Positions 8,601 through 18,074 of a DNA stretch of 64,000 nucleotides are shown here, piece after piece. The stretch comes from Photobacterium lipolyticum (lineage in GTDB: Bacteria; Pseudomonadota; Gammaproteobacteria; Enterobacterales; Vibrionaceae). Made by a program: the position numbers and the translations under genes. A model generated the notes under the pieces. It ran no database searches. It was given only the letters and a program-made list of their open reading frames with translations, and was not told the origin of the DNA. Position 1 is the first letter of the stretch. Every line of letters begins with the position of its first letter. The DNA is taken from assembly GCF_003026475.1 (NCBI RefSeq), contig NZ_PYMC01000001.1:124001-188000 (forward strand), read 5' to 3'.

Positions 8601-10481
8601 ATGGAAGCAGAACAGCTCGAAATACTTAACTTTATCAGCCAGTTTCCTCCTTTCGACAAGTTGCCTGAAGAAAAGTTACAGCATGTAGCATTACAAGTCG
8701 AAGTTGCATATTACCGTGCGGATTCCATCATTTTTAATTTGGGTGATGAGATCCATGATCTTTTCTTAATTCGTAGTGGCGTAGTTGAGATTTATCGACG
8801 TAAAGGTGAGCTTTACAACCGTATCGATGAAGGGGACATTTTTGGCCAAATGGGGCTGCTAATGAACAATCGCGTACGTATGCCAGCTAAAGCAATAGAA
8901 GATACCCTTGTTTACTGTATTCCCGAGGAAACTTTTCACAACCTTTATGAAGAATTTGAAAGCTTTGCCGACTTTGTAGACGTTGAAGATAACGCACGGC
9001 TACGTCATGCAGTCTCGTCTCATACCGATGCTAACGATCTCACTACTTCTAAGGTTCGCACTTTACTCACCCGTGAAGCGGTTATCATTCCAAAAACTGA
9101 AACTATTCAGGTCGCCGCGCAAACCATGGCTGAAGAAGGGATCTCTGCACTACTACTGAGTGATCCGGACTCTGCTGGCGACGAAGACGGTAAAGATGAC
9201 ATGATAGGCATCATCACAGATCGCGATCTCTGCACCCGCGTGCTGGCAGCAGGTATGGATCTCTCATCACCCGTATCTGAAGTCATGTCAACAGAACTCA
9301 TTTCGCTTGATTACAATGCATATGTTTTTGAAGCAATGCTAACCATGCTGCGCTGTAACGTGCATCACCTGCCGGTACTGCGCAACAAACACCCCATAGG
9401 TATCATTGGCCTAACAGATATCGTTCGTTACGAGTCACAAAATAGTCTCTTGTTAGTCAGTACTATTTTTCAGCAACAAAGTGTCGACGAGTTGCAAATA
9501 TTATCAGAGCAAGTAAAAGATTGCTTCGTCCGTATGGTAAACGAAGATGCCAACGCCCATATGGTTGGCAGTGCAATGGCAGTGATTGGTCGTAGTTTTA
9601 AGCAAAGGCTACTGGAGCTTGCTGAAGAAGCACTAGGTCCACCGCCGATCCCCTACTGTTTTCTTGCTCTTGGATCGATGGCTCGAGATGAACAACTTAT
9701 CGTTACAGACCAAGATAATGCGCTGATCCTCGACAATGCTTATGATGAACTTCATCATGGTGCGTATTTTTCCAAACTAGCCACTTTTGTCTGTGATGGT
9801 CTTGCGGCTTGCGGTTACAGTTACTGTGAGGGTGAAGTGATGGCTACTAATCCTGAATGGCGAAAAACACGCCATGATTGGGAAGTCTGCTTTGCCGACT
9901 GGATCGACAATCCAAAACCACAAGCGCTGCTCAATAGTTCTATCTTTTTTGACCTCGATGGTGTCTGGGGCCGGGTCAAATGGGCTGAACAATTGAATTC
10001 CTTTATCCGCCGTAAAGCTCAGCGAAACAATCGTTTTCTCGCTTGTTTGGCTCGTAACGCCTTAAATCGCACACCACCGCTTGGCTTCTTTAAAGACTTC
10101 GTCATGGAGAAAGATGGCCGACATAACAATTCAATTAACCTTAAACGACGCGGTACCGCCCCATTGGCCGATTTAATCCGCGTTCATGCTCTTGCTGTTG
10201 GGTCTCATTCTCAAAATTCGTTTGAACGCCTGGATGATATAATTGAATCAAGCATTCTGCCAACAGGCAAAGGACAAGACCTTCGTGATGCGATGGAATT
10301 TATCTCCATGGTTCGCATTCGACATCAGGCACTGGATATTGAAGCCGGTACAGAACCCGATAATAGTATTGAACCTGAAAACATGTCCGATTTTGAGCGT
10401 CGCAACTTAAAAGATGCCTTCCAGATCCTCAGTAATGCGCAAAACTTCATGAAATTCCGTTACCAAGGCAATAGACGCTAG
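8601..10481 (+). CDS. cNMP-binding / CBS / DUF294 nucleotidyltransferase-like protein
   Basis: 626 residues. Domains in order: a cyclic-nucleotide-binding-like beta barrel at about 14-125 (ADSIIFNLGDEIHDLFLIRSG); a CBS pair at about 152-283, with ITDRDLCTRVLA and LPVLRNKHPIGIIGLTDIV; a DUF294 nucleotidyltransferase-like domain with GSMARDEQ at 358-365 and DQD at 370-372, which resembles the metal-binding site of GlnD-type enzymes; and a helical DUF294 C-terminal domain. It is probably a nucleotide-sensing regulatory enzyme; its target is unknown, though relatives often accompany acetate or cation symporters. Between the CBS halves is an acidic insert of about 12 residues (AGDEDGKDD). It forms an operon with the exonuclease gene 17 bases downstream. 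Confidence 0.88.
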   Translation: MEAEQLEILNFISQFPPFDKLPEEKLQHVALQVEVAYYRADSIIFNLGDEIHDLFLIRSGVVEIYRRKGELYNRIDEGDIFGQMGLLMNNRVRMPAKAIEDTLVYCIPEETFHNLYEEFESFADFVDVEDNARLRHAVSSHTDANDLTTSKVRTLLTREAVIIPKTETIQVAAQTMAEEGISALLLSDPDSAGDEDGKDDMIGIITDRDLCTRVLAAGMDLSSPVSEVMSTELISLDYNAYVFEAMLTMLRCNVHHLPVLRNKHPIGIIGLTDIVRYESQNSLLLVSTIFQQQSVDELQILSEQVKDCFVRMVNEDANAHMVGSAMAVIGRSFKQRLLELAEEALGPPPIPYCFLALGSMARDEQLIVTDQDNALILDNAYDELHHGAYFSKLATFVCDGLAACGYSYCEGEVMATNPEWRKTRHDWEVCFADWIDNPKPQALLNSSIFFDLDGVWGRVKWAEQLNSFIRRKAQRNNRFLACLARNALNRTPPLGFFKDFVMEKDGRHNNSINLKRRGTAPLADLIRVHALAVGSHSQNSFERLDDIIESSILPTGKGQDLRDAMEFISMVRIRHQALDIEAGTEPDNSIEPENMSDFERRNLKDAFQILSNAQNFMKFRYQGNRR

Positions 10482-10498
10482 CCACCATTAGGGTATTT

Positions 10499-11233
10499 AT
10501 GTTCAACCAGCCAACAAAACGTTTGTTAAACAATACTGCAACCCCTGACTGGCCGGAGTTTTTTGCCAGGCTTGCCAGTCAGGCCAAAGATCCCCGTCTC
10601 AAGAAGTACTACAGCACCGAGATGGTCAGCGGTGACACGCCATTACGTAATGTTCCATTTGTCGCATTAGACTTTGAAACGACAGGCCTTGATCCCAATA
10701 AAGATGGCATTGTTAGTATCGGACTCGTGCCATTCACTCTCCAGCGTATTCGATGCCGTGAATCGGCTCATTGGGTCATCAATCCCCATCAACCTCTTGG
10801 CGAAGAGTCAGTGGTAATCCATGGTATTACCCACTCAGATGTAAACAATGCACCTGATTTATTGCGAATTCTCGAAAAAGTACTGGATGCTTTAGCGGGT
10901 AAAATAATTGTGGTGCACTATCAGCGTATTGAGCGGGAATTTATGGACCGGGCATTAAAGAAGCGACTCAATGAAGGGATTCAATTTCCTGTTGTCGACA
11001 CGATGGCGATCGAATCAGCGATACAGTATCGCCAATCAGGGGGATTTTGGAAACGCCTGCAAGGGAAAAGACCGGATTCCGTTCGGCTAGGTAAAGCCAG
11101 ACAACGCTATGGATTACCCGCGTATCAACCACACCACGCCTTAACCGATGCATTGGCAACTGCTGAACTGTTACAGGCTCAAATTGCCCATCACTTTGAT
11201 CCTGATACACCGTTATCGGATATTTGGCAATAG
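10499..11233 (+). CDS. DnaQ-like 3'-5' exonuclease (DEDDh family)
   Basis: 244 residues. ExoI motif VALDFETTGLDP supplies D58 and E60; the ExoIII motif HHALTDALATAELL supplies the final His and Asp. At the ExoII position the text is HYQRIEREFMD, where a Glu stands in the place usually held by Asp, a feature I associate with the subgroup that partners DUF294 proteins. It is not the replicative DnaQ: it has an N-terminal extension of about 50 residues and sits with a regulatory gene. ATG at 10499 with TAGGG 5 bases upstream. It is co-transcribed with the preceding gene; the role of this pair is not known. Confidence 0.88.
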   Translation: MFNQPTKRLLNNTATPDWPEFFARLASQAKDPRLKKYYSTEMVSGDTPLRNVPFVALDFETTGLDPNKDGIVSIGLVPFTLQRIRCRESAHWVINPHQPLGEESVVIHGITHSDVNNAPDLLRILEKVLDALAGKIIVVHYQRIEREFMDRALKKRLNEGIQFPVVDTMAIESAIQYRQSGGFWKRLQGKRPDSVRLGKARQRYGLPAYQPHHALTDALATAELLQAQIAHHFDPDTPLSDIWQ

Positions 11234-11281
11234 CTCCTGATAATATACGCACCACCCGTCTTGCAAAAGACGCGTATAAAA

Positions 11282-11317
11282 AACGCCGCTGTCACTTATT
11301 TAGAGTGCAGCGGCGTT
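11282..11317. terminator. Terminator between exonuclease and BCCT genes
   Basis: Stem AACGCCGCTG / CAGCGGCGTT with an inner CACT/AGTG extension. On the minus strand it is followed by six T, so it mainly serves the BCCT transporter; the plus-strand T-run is interrupted. Confidence 0.85.
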
Positions 11318-11345
11318 GTGTTTTACTCTCTGCGCACTTCGCTAA

Positions 11346-12938
11346 TTAACGAAAACGCTCAGTACGGAAGCCTAATATCAAGCTCACGCACATTAACAAC
11401 AGAATAAAGGTAAACGGTAATGCGGTTGAAATTGCACCAGCCTGCAGTGCTTCAATAGCCTGTGTACCACCAACCCACAACAATACGGCTGCAATGGCAC
11501 CTTCAACAGTGGCCCAAAATACCCGTTGTGGCAGTGGAGAATCAATTTTGCCACCAGAGGTAATATTGTCGATAACCAATGAACCTGAGTCAGATGATGT
11601 GATGAAAAACACCATCACCAAAACAATGGCAATCACAGACAATAGCGTACTAAATGGCAGTGCATCGAACATCTGGAACATCGCCAGAGGCACTTCTGTT
11701 ATACCATTCTCACCTAAACTGCCGACACCATTTATCACCTGATCAATCGCCTGACCACCAAATGTAGACATCCAAAGCACGGTTACCATGGTCGGAACAA
11801 TCAACACGGCAGTCATAAACTCGCGAACGGTACGACCTTTTGATATACGAGCGATGAACATACCAACAAATGGTGACCAGGAAATCCACCATGCCCAGTA
11901 GAATACAGTCCAGCCATGAAACCACGTTTGATCTTCACGGCCATGTGGATTGCTCAGTGCAACAAAGTTATCAAGATAAGCACTTACCGTCGTTGGAATT
12001 GATCCCATTGACACAGCAAAGCCCACCAAAGCGACAAATACCAGCAGCGCAACAGCAACCAGCATATTGATATTACTTAACAGCTTTACACCGCCGTCGA
12101 TACCGCGAGCTACCGAGAAAACAGCCAACAGAGTCACCACGACGATAACGCCGATCTGCATGCCTATATCACTCTCGATACCAAACACATGTTCAATACC
12201 ACTTGCCGCCTGCTGAGCACCTAAGCCTAATGACGTTGCCAGACCAAATAAGGTCGCGAGAACAGAAAATATATCAATAACATGCCCTGGCCATCCCCAA
12301 ACGCGATCACCAAGAATTGGATAAAATATCGAACGAATCGAAAGTGGTAGGCCTTTATTGTAAGTAAAGAAGGCCAAAGATAGCGCAACAACCCCATAAA
12401 TAGCCCAAGGGTGAAAACCCCAGTGGTACATCGTTGCACCTAGTGCCAGCTTAGCCGCTTCAGGGGTATTAGCTTCTACGCCCAAAGGCGTTCCATACCA
12501 GCCTGTATAATAAGCAACAGGTTCTGCTACGCTCCAAAACATCAGACCGATGCCCATACCGGCGGCAAAAAGCATAGATAGCCACGACATACGTGAATAG
12601 TCTTTTTCCGCCTCTTTACCACCTATACGGATTTTCCCGTATGGTGAAAAAATCAAACCCAAACAGAAAACGACAAAAATATTTCCTGACCATAAAAACA
12701 GCGCATCAAAATTATTAATGATGCTATTTTTCACCCCATTAAGAACCGCTTTTGCTGTTGCTGCATCGCTGACTAAAGCTGCAATCAAAAACAACGCGAT
12801 TAAAGCAACACTTATTCCGAAAACAGGGTTATGTACATCAAATCCCCATTTTTGGATATTATCTTGCCCAACCGTGTAATCCGTATTATCTATACTGTAC
12901 TTATCATGTTTACTCATCATTGAATCCCATCCTGACAT
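11346..12938 (-). CDS. BCCT-family transporter (glycine betaine / choline / carnitine type)
   Basis: 530 residues with twelve hydrophobic segments expected for the betaine-choline-carnitine transporter family. Family marks seen: GMGIGLMFWSVAEP in the fourth segment region and the Trp-rich FYWAWWISWSPFVGMFIARISKGR, the substrate-binding and signature region. The substrate is probably a compatible solute imported with sodium; betaine is the best guess for this length, but choline or ectoine cannot be excluded. The first ATG at 12938 and a second at 12920 (MMSKHD) are both possible. No EctR/CosR-type operator is obvious in its promoter region. Confidence 0.88.
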   Translation of the reverse strand: MSGWDSMMSKHDKYSIDNTDYTVGQDNIQKWGFDVHNPVFGISVALIALFLIAALVSDAATAKAVLNGVKNSIINNFDALFLWSGNIFVVFCLGLIFSPYGKIRIGGKEAEKDYSRMSWLSMLFAAGMGIGLMFWSVAEPVAYYTGWYGTPLGVEANTPEAAKLALGATMYHWGFHPWAIYGVVALSLAFFTYNKGLPLSIRSIFYPILGDRVWGWPGHVIDIFSVLATLFGLATSLGLGAQQAASGIEHVFGIESDIGMQIGVIVVVTLLAVFSVARGIDGGVKLLSNINMLVAVALLVFVALVGFAVSMGSIPTTVSAYLDNFVALSNPHGREDQTWFHGWTVFYWAWWISWSPFVGMFIARISKGRTVREFMTAVLIVPTMVTVLWMSTFGGQAIDQVINGVGSLGENGITEVPLAMFQMFDALPFSTLLSVIAIVLVMVFFITSSDSGSLVIDNITSGGKIDSPLPQRVFWATVEGAIAAVLLWVGGTQAIEALQAGAISTALPFTFILLLMCVSLILGFRTERFR

Positions 12939-13237
12939 TCAAGCCGCCAAGATACTTAGCCCTGTAAATAAATCCCAACTAAGAGATCAAATCACTTATG
13001 TGGTTTATGTGTCAAGTTTAATTGGAAAATACTAGACAAATCGCGTTTCCATGCATGCTTTTAGCTTAAAAACAGAATATTGCCAGCCAATAAAGATAAA
13101 ATAATATTTCGATCACTAATCATTGCCCTGCATTTTTGGAAAGCTGATTCATTTAAAAGCCCTATGGCGGAATGTTAAGTAAAAGCAACAACAAATGAGG
13201 GCTATGCAATTTTCTCTCAGGAAATTGTTGCATTGTC
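12939..13237. other. Divergent intergenic region between BCCT transporter and aspC
   Basis: AT-rich region that must hold the leftward BCCT promoter. I see scattered direct TA-rich repeats but no clear operator or RNA structure. The aspC promoter lies at its right end. Confidence 0.35.
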
Positions 13238-13267
13238 TTGTCAACCTTCCACTGCAAAGGGTATAAA
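13238..13267 (+). promoter_or_regulatory. Candidate sigma-70 promoter of aspC
   Basis: TTGTCA (13238-13243) and TATAAA (13262-13267) are separated by 18 bases, and the -10 lies about 44 bases before the aspC start. Confidence 0.55.
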
Positions 13268-13310
13268 TAGAATTCTTGACCGAATCATTTATCAGCATGG
13301 ATGACCACTA

Positions 13311-14504
13311 ATGTTTGAAAAAATCACTGCAGCACCTGCCGACCCTATTCTTGGCTTAACTGATGAGTTTAAAAATGATGCCCGCCCGGGGAAAATTAAC
13401 CTTGGTGTTGGGATCTATAAAGACGAATCAGGTAATACGCCTGTACTGGCAACAGTAAAGAAAGCCGAAGCCATTTTACTGGAAAAAGAAACCACCAAGT
13501 CTTATCTAAGCATTCCCGGTACGGCAGAATATGGCCTGGCAGTACAACAACTGCTGTTTGGTGCTGACGCTGCTATTATTTCAGACAAGCGAGCGCAAAC
13601 CGCTCAGGCTCCTGGTGGCACCGGTGCCCTGCGTGTTGCCGCAGAATTCATTAAGCGCCAGCTTGGCAATGTAAAAGTGTGGATCAGCAACCCGACCTGG
13701 GCCAACCACATGGGTGTCTTTGGCGCTGCGGGCTTAGAAACAGCCCAGTACGGCTATTACAATGCTGAAACTAAAGACATGGATTTTGGTACCATGCTGG
13801 CCGACTTGGCTGGCGCACAAGCCGGTGATATTGTTTTGCTTCACGGATGCTGCCACAACCCGACAGGTATCGACCCAGATGCTGCTCAGTGGGAGCAACT
13901 CGCACAGCTATGTGTCGAGAAGCAACTGCTCCCTATGTTTGACTTCGCGTATCAGGGCTTTGCTAAAGGGGTTGAAGAAGATGCACAAGGTCTACGTATC
14001 TTCGCCGCACAGTGTAAAGAGCTGCTGGTTGCAAGTTCGTTCTCGAAAAACTTCGGTCTTTACAATGAACGTGTTGGTGCTTTTACGCTGGTCGCCGAAA
14101 ATGCAGATCTGGCTGTAACCGCCTTTAGCCAAGTGAAAAGTATTGCACGTGTTATCTACTCTAATCCACCCGCGCACGGTGCTGCGATTGTTACTGAAAT
14201 TCTGAATGATGACGCTCTGCGTGCTGAATGGGTACAGGAAGTCGCTGATATGCGTGACCGTATTCAAGAAATGCGCACCCTGTTCGTACAGACGCTTAGA
14301 GATCTAGGTATCGATGCAGACTTTAGCTTCATTGAACGTCAGAACGGTATGTTCTCATTCTCAGGCCTGAATAAAGCCCAGGTTAACCGTCTGAAAGAAG
14401 AGTTTGCGATTTACATCGTAGGCTCCGGCCGCATCAGTGTGGCAGGTATGACTAAAAACAACATGCTACCACTCTGTAAAGGCATTGCTGCGGTTCTTAG
14501 CTAA
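13311..14504 (+). CDS. aspC: Aspartate / aromatic amino-acid aminotransferase
   Basis: 397 residues, against 396 for E. coli AspC. A PLP-dependent class I aminotransferase that moves the amino group between aspartate and 2-oxoglutarate and often also acts on aromatic amino acids. The PLP lysine is in [15 protein letters not shown]; the earlier HNPTGIDP motif and the C-terminal arginine in [15 protein letters not shown] (substrate carboxylate) are present. TyrB is the alternative name; AspC is preferred from the N-terminus [16 protein letters not shown]. It is single-gene, with its own promoter and terminator. It connects to the aspartate module further right only by substrate, not by position. 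Confidence 0.93.
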   Translation: MFEKITAAPADPILGLTDEFKNDARPGKINLGVGIYKDESGNTPVLATVKKAEAILLEKETTKSYLSIPGTAEYGLAVQQLLFGADAAIISDKRAQTAQAPGGTGALRVAAEFIKRQLGNVKVWISNPTWANHMGVFGAAGLETAQYGYYNAETKDMDFGTMLADLAGAQAGDIVLLHGCCHNPTGIDPDAAQWEQLAQLCVEKQLLPMFDFAYQGFAKGVEEDAQGLRIFAAQCKELLVASSFSKNFGLYNERVGAFTLVAENADLAVTAFSQVKSIARVIYSNPPAHGAAIVTEILNDDALRAEWVQEVADMRDRIQEMRTLFVQTLRDLGIDADFSFIERQNGMFSFSGLNKAQVNRLKEEFAIYIVGSGRISVAGMTKNNMLPLCKGIAAVLS

Positions 14505-14540
14505 GGCTAAACCTGTCAATGTCATCTGACTAAATTAACA

Positions 14541-14568
14541 AAAAGGGCGCAAAAAGTGTCCTTTTTTA
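14541..14568 (+). terminator. Terminator of aspC
   Basis: Stem AAAAGGGCGC / GTGTCCTTTT (two G-U pairs) around an A5 loop, followed by a T-run; 36 bases after the stop. Confidence 0.8.
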
Positions 14569-14618
14569 TTGCTCAGAAATACCCAAACTCTTTGTAATCA
14601 TTATTTTGCTGCTGGTCA

Positions 14619-14924
14619 TTATCCGGATTTATCTAGAGGCAACACATTACAAAAAAGCTCTCTTTCATACTGGCGCTCCAATTGCTCACGCCAGGGCTTA
14701 TTAGAGAGCGGGATCAGATAGAATACTTCTCGGGACGTATCCGTGACGAATGCCATGCCATGCTGCATCAGTTCGTAATGAATATCGTGGACAAATCCCA
14801 GAGAAAAGCTCTGTCTGCCTGTTAACTGATTAATATCTTCGCGCGTCAAACAGACCCCTTGATTATCTTCAGCAAAGCGATTACGAAGCCAGTCAGAAAA
14901 TTCTCTAGCACTTATCATTGTCAT
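14619..14924 (-). CDS. Conserved small protein of unknown function
   Basis: 101 residues, predicted soluble and mixed alpha/beta, with no signal peptide. The text SAREFSDWLRNRF, then EDINQLTGRQSFSLGFVHDIHYELMQHGMAFV suggests a small helical domain rather than a transmembrane one. A GGGAG lies about 10 bases before the ATG at 14924. I do not recognise the family with certainty. It is monocistronic. Confidence 0.65.
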   Translation of the reverse strand: MTMISAREFSDWLRNRFAEDNQGVCLTREDINQLTGRQSFSLGFVHDIHYELMQHGMAFVTDTSREVFYLIPLSNKPWREQLERQYERELFCNVLPLDKSG

Positions 14925-15128
14925 AAATAATCACTCCCGAGTGTCTCGAACCCTGAAAAAATCACTCTTTCATAAATAAGTTATAGCAGAGGCAGGCAAA
15001 ACCGTCAGGTTCTAAGTATTGGTGACACTTATGGAAAACAGCCTTGGGTACTTCAATCACACGTTGTTGGCGGTTTTATAAAGGCAAAAAATAATTCGGG
15101 GGGATGTTACAGAGGTACGCGGGGGGAC

Positions 15129-15156
15129 ACCTGCTCCTTAATACTAAGGAGCAGGT
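15129..15156. terminator. Perfect 12-bp hairpin after the basic winged-helix gene
   Basis: ACCTGCTCCTTA and its complement around an ATAC loop, starting 10 bases beyond the stop of the leftward gene at 15167. There is no T-run, so terminator activity is inferred from position and stem strength only. Confidence 0.5.
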
Positions 15157-15166
15157 CTAGCAGTCA

Positions 15167-15574
15167 TTAAGCAGCTTTATAAAGTACTTTGTTTCCTGCT
15201 AATTGGATGCGCTCAACCAGACCTTCTTCAGTCAGTTTCTTTAGCGCACCTGTAGCCCATGAAGCTGCTTTCGCATCTTCCTGACCAGCCTGAAGGCCGA
15301 TACCTTTAGGGTTAAGGCCATCTTGGTTTTTAACCACGATATCCAGCACTTGTTGCTGTTTCGGAGTCAAAGACACTTGAACTGCAGCAGATGCCGCCGT
15401 TTCAACTGGCTTTTGCTCTTCAACAGGCTTTGCCGCTGGAGCAGCTTTTACCGTTTCTGCAGTTGGTGCTTTTTTCACAGCGTCTTTCTTCGCTGCTGGT
15501 TTTGCTACTGCTACAGATGCCTGTACTCGCTTTTGTAGCTTAAGCTGAACTTTACGTTTGTGAGAGATTCTCAT
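15167..15574 (-). CDS. Small basic protein: Lys/Ala/Pro-rich tail plus winged-helix domain
   Basis: 135 residues. Residues 1-70 are low-complexity, rich in Lys, Ala, Pro and Val (RKVQLKLQKRVQAS, then repeated AKPAAKK/KKAP-type units), much like the tails of histone H1-like bacterial proteins. Residues about 70-135 resemble a winged helix (TPKQQQVLDIVVKNQDGLNP, then WATGALKKLTEEGLVERI and a final wing LAGNKVLYKA). It is probably a DNA-binding protein, either a nucleoid-associated protein or a MarR-like regulator; its targets are unknown. A MarR assignment would rest on the C-terminal half only. Confidence 0.7.
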   Translation of the reverse strand: MRISHKRKVQLKLQKRVQASVAVAKPAAKKDAVKKAPTAETVKAAPAAKPVEEQKPVETAASAAVQVSLTPKQQQVLDIVVKNQDGLNPKGIGLQAGQEDAKAASWATGALKKLTEEGLVERIQLAGNKVLYKAA

Positions 15575-15974
15575 TAAATTTCCTACTCCGTTGCACTACT
15601 TTCAGTCACCACTGTACCAGCGGGAAAAAGTAAGCGCGTGTTATACCAAGGATGCCAGGGAAATGCCAGCAAACGGCTATTTAACCGACAATAAAACATG
15701 ATTTCACTCAAAAACAAGCGATAAGATCTCGGTTTTCACAAAAAACCAACGCGATATGAGGTGAATTTTGGCAACTTTGCAATGTTCGTTTTTGGATAAA
15801 AAACCACCAGCAAATGCAACTAAAGTACTAAACAAAAGTCACTTTTCCGGCTGTTAACAGTATAAAATACGCATCCTGTTCATTTTGATGCATATCGCCG
15901 AGCCACCTCAAGATACAGAGTTCAGCCATACTTATGATAAGCCTGTATAAGCAAAACAGACTGTAGGGGGTTAC
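15575..15974. other. Intergenic region before the DUF2982-like gene
   Basis: 400 bases between two divergent genes, so it holds two promoters. A TATAAA at 15861-15866 is a possible -10 for the rightward gene, with no good -35. No RNA structure, repeat or small gene is evident. Confidence 0.35.
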
Positions 15975-16640
15975 TTGGATACGTTATTTATCAGGCCACC
16001 GATACCTAAACCCAGCGCTTATTTATTGGTCTTCAGCCTCATTGCGTTTATTGCGATTGGAGTGGGGGTGTTTTTGTATCCAGAGGCCAATGGCGCTGCT
16101 ATCGCTATTTTGCTGATTGCTGCTCTGACCCTGCTAATCGTCGCGATAAAGCAATCAAACGAACCCGACCTCTCATTTACCCTGACCTTCATGCATATTC
16201 AGTCTCATAGCCCTGCTGGTGGATGGCTGGCCAGATGGAGAAACATCACGGAGATAGGCCCGGTCTCGCTCTCTTACGAAGGCTGGCACCGCCCATTGCC
16301 TTGGGTAGGGATCAAATTAAAAGACTACGACGAGTTTCTGGAATCCATCTGCCCTCGTATTGCCAGCAAAATATTGCTGGAGCAGCGCGGGCTACTGATC
16401 CTTGCCTATAAACGGGCCGATGTTCCGCCCCATGATATTGAGGACATGTTGTTTGATGATACGCATTACGTGACACATAACGGTAACGTCATCAAAGGAC
16501 TGTTGGCTATGTTAGCAAACCGGATGCGCTATAACCGAGAGTTACTGGGATTTGATTTTTTCATCTCTGATGATTTGCTCGACAGGCCTGTCGATGATTT
16601 CATTGGCCTGCTCCGCCGTTACCTCGCGCAATCGAGATAG
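15975..16640 (+). CDS. Membrane protein, DUF2982-like
   Basis: 221 residues. Two transmembrane segments lie near the N-terminus (AYLLVFSLIAFIAIGVGVFL at about 14-33 and AIAILLIAALTLLIVAI at about 41-57), followed by a cytosolic-looking domain of about 160 residues with conserved Trp (GGWLARWRNI, GWHRPLPWVGIKL). The family match to DUF2982 is from memory and moderate. The start is TTG at 15975, chosen because a strong GGGGG lies 4 bases before it and no ATG fits. It converges on uhpC with a gap of only 33 bases. Function unknown. Confidence 0.7.
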   Translation: MDTLFIRPPIPKPSAYLLVFSLIAFIAIGVGVFLYPEANGAAIAILLIAALTLLIVAIKQSNEPDLSFTLTFMHIQSHSPAGGWLARWRNITEIGPVSLSYEGWHRPLPWVGIKLKDYDEFLESICPRIASKILLEQRGLLILAYKRADVPPHDIEDMLFDDTHYVTHNGNVIKGLLAMLANRMRYNRELLGFDFFISDDLLDRPVDDFIGLLRRYLAQSR

Positions 16641-16673
16641 TCTCTGTCACAAACACCATGATGAACGTTGTGG

Positions 16674-18020
16674 TTACTCAACAAATACACCAACGTCATT
16701 AGCTTCAACAGCAGGTGCCTGCGCTTTTAAGAAAGGCAGCAGAAGTAAACCAACCACCGCCGCCGCACAAGAGATCACGGTAAAAAAACCGGTCCAGTGA
16801 TATTGCTCCATCACTAACGCCAGCGGATAACCCGCCAATGCCGCACCCATGTACGCAAAAAGGCCGACAAAACCGGTCGCGGCTCCTGCAGAGTCTTTAT
16901 GGGAGCACTCTGCGGCCGCCATGCCGATCAGCATCTGTGGACCAAAGACAAAGAATCCGATAGCAAAGAAACAGCCCGCCTGGAGCACAAAACCGGTCAT
17001 AGGCATCAACCATAATGCGGCGACCGCCAGAAAAATCCCAATGGCAAAAATCAGATTCATGGGCCCACGGTTCCCGCCAAACAGTTTATCCGACCCCCAG
17101 CCTGCAACCAGCGAACCGATAAACCCGCCGACTTCAAACAGTGATAAAGCCGTATTGGCGGTGATCAGGCTGTAGCCATGCTGTTCGGTCAGGTAGAGGT
17201 TGCCCCAATCATTAATTGCCGTACGCACGATGTAAACCAGCACATAGCTAAAGGCCAGCAACCAGATGTATTTATTGGTCAGCACGTACTTTTTCAGTAT
17301 CTCGGTGTGGCTTAAGCCTACGCCTTCATTTTCATGGGCCAGCTCCAATACATCCTGCCGCCAGTGCCCTACCGTCGGTAATCCCAGCGTGATGGGTTTA
17401 TCGCGTAGTCGCCAGCATAAGAACAGCCCGACAACCACCGCTATTATTCCGGGTATAATTAAGCCGTAACGCCAGCTGTAATGCAATGTCAGGAAACCCA
17501 CTAGCAAGGGGATCAAGGCGCCACCGACATTATGGGCGGTATTCCAAAACGCCCACCGGAATCCGCGTTCTGACCGGGAATACCAGGTTGTCAGCAACTT
17601 AGAGCACGGCGGCCAGCCCCACCCCTGAAACCAGGCATTTAGCATCCACAACGCGGTAAACATCATCATCGAGCTGGAGAAGCCGAACAGAATATTGACC
17701 ACGCCAGTCGCAATCAACCCGATCCCCATGAAGTAACGGGGATTCGAACGGTCAGAGATGATCCCTGACAGGAACTTAGAGCAGCCATACGTAATGTAAA
17801 ACAGCGTCCCCATGATCCCGATATCCGATTTATCCAGCCCCAGATCGGCAATCAAGGCCGGCATCACATAGTTAAAGCTTTTACGGGTGAAGTAGAACAG
17901 TGCATAGCCAATATACATGGTAAACATGATATGGAAACGCCAATGATGATAGAGATCATCCACCTGGTCAGGATCTGTCACTGCGGGAGCGTGTGGTTCA
18001 GACTTAAAAAAACCGATCAT
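16674..18020 (-). CDS. uhpC: Hexose-phosphate sensor, MFS-type membrane protein UhpC
   Basis: 448 residues, twelve transmembrane segments of the organophosphate:phosphate antiporter family. UhpC binds external glucose 6-phosphate and signals to UhpB. The text HHWRFHIMFTMYIGYALFYFTRKSFNYVMPAL and GWGWPPCSKLLTTWYSRSERG is typical. Although related to UhpT it is distinguished by its position after uhpB and by its N-terminal MIGFFKSE. It is the last gene of the uhpABC run; the gap to uhpB is 54 bases. A weak transport activity has been described for UhpC proteins. Confidence 0.9.
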   Translation of the reverse strand: MIGFFKSEPHAPAVTDPDQVDDLYHHWRFHIMFTMYIGYALFYFTRKSFNYVMPALIADLGLDKSDIGIMGTLFYITYGCSKFLSGIISDRSNPRYFMGIGLIATGVVNILFGFSSSMMMFTALWMLNAWFQGWGWPPCSKLLTTWYSRSERGFRWAFWNTAHNVGGALIPLLVGFLTLHYSWRYGLIIPGIIAVVVGLFLCWRLRDKPITLGLPTVGHWRQDVLELAHENEGVGLSHTEILKKYVLTNKYIWLLAFSYVLVYIVRTAINDWGNLYLTEQHGYSLITANTALSLFEVGGFIGSLVAGWGSDKLFGGNRGPMNLIFAIGIFLAVAALWLMPMTGFVLQAGCFFAIGFFVFGPQMLIGMAAAECSHKDSAGAATGFVGLFAYMGAALAGYPLALVMEQYHWTGFFTVISCAAAVVGLLLLPFLKAQAPAVEANDVGVFVE

Positions 18021-18074
18021 AACTTCATATCTACAACTAATAAAATGTGCAAAGCATCGTTAATGCAAACCAAG

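Noticed and set aside
12939-13310. EctR/CosR-type operator before the BCCT transporter
   Set aside because: I looked for TTTAGTGTACTA-like sequences in this region and found only partial matches (for example around 13010-13050), too weak to call.
15098-15126. Two G6 runs 23 bases apart, suggestive of a G-quadruplex
   Set aside because: Only two G-runs are present, not the four needed within one molecule, so a G-quadruplex is unlikely.
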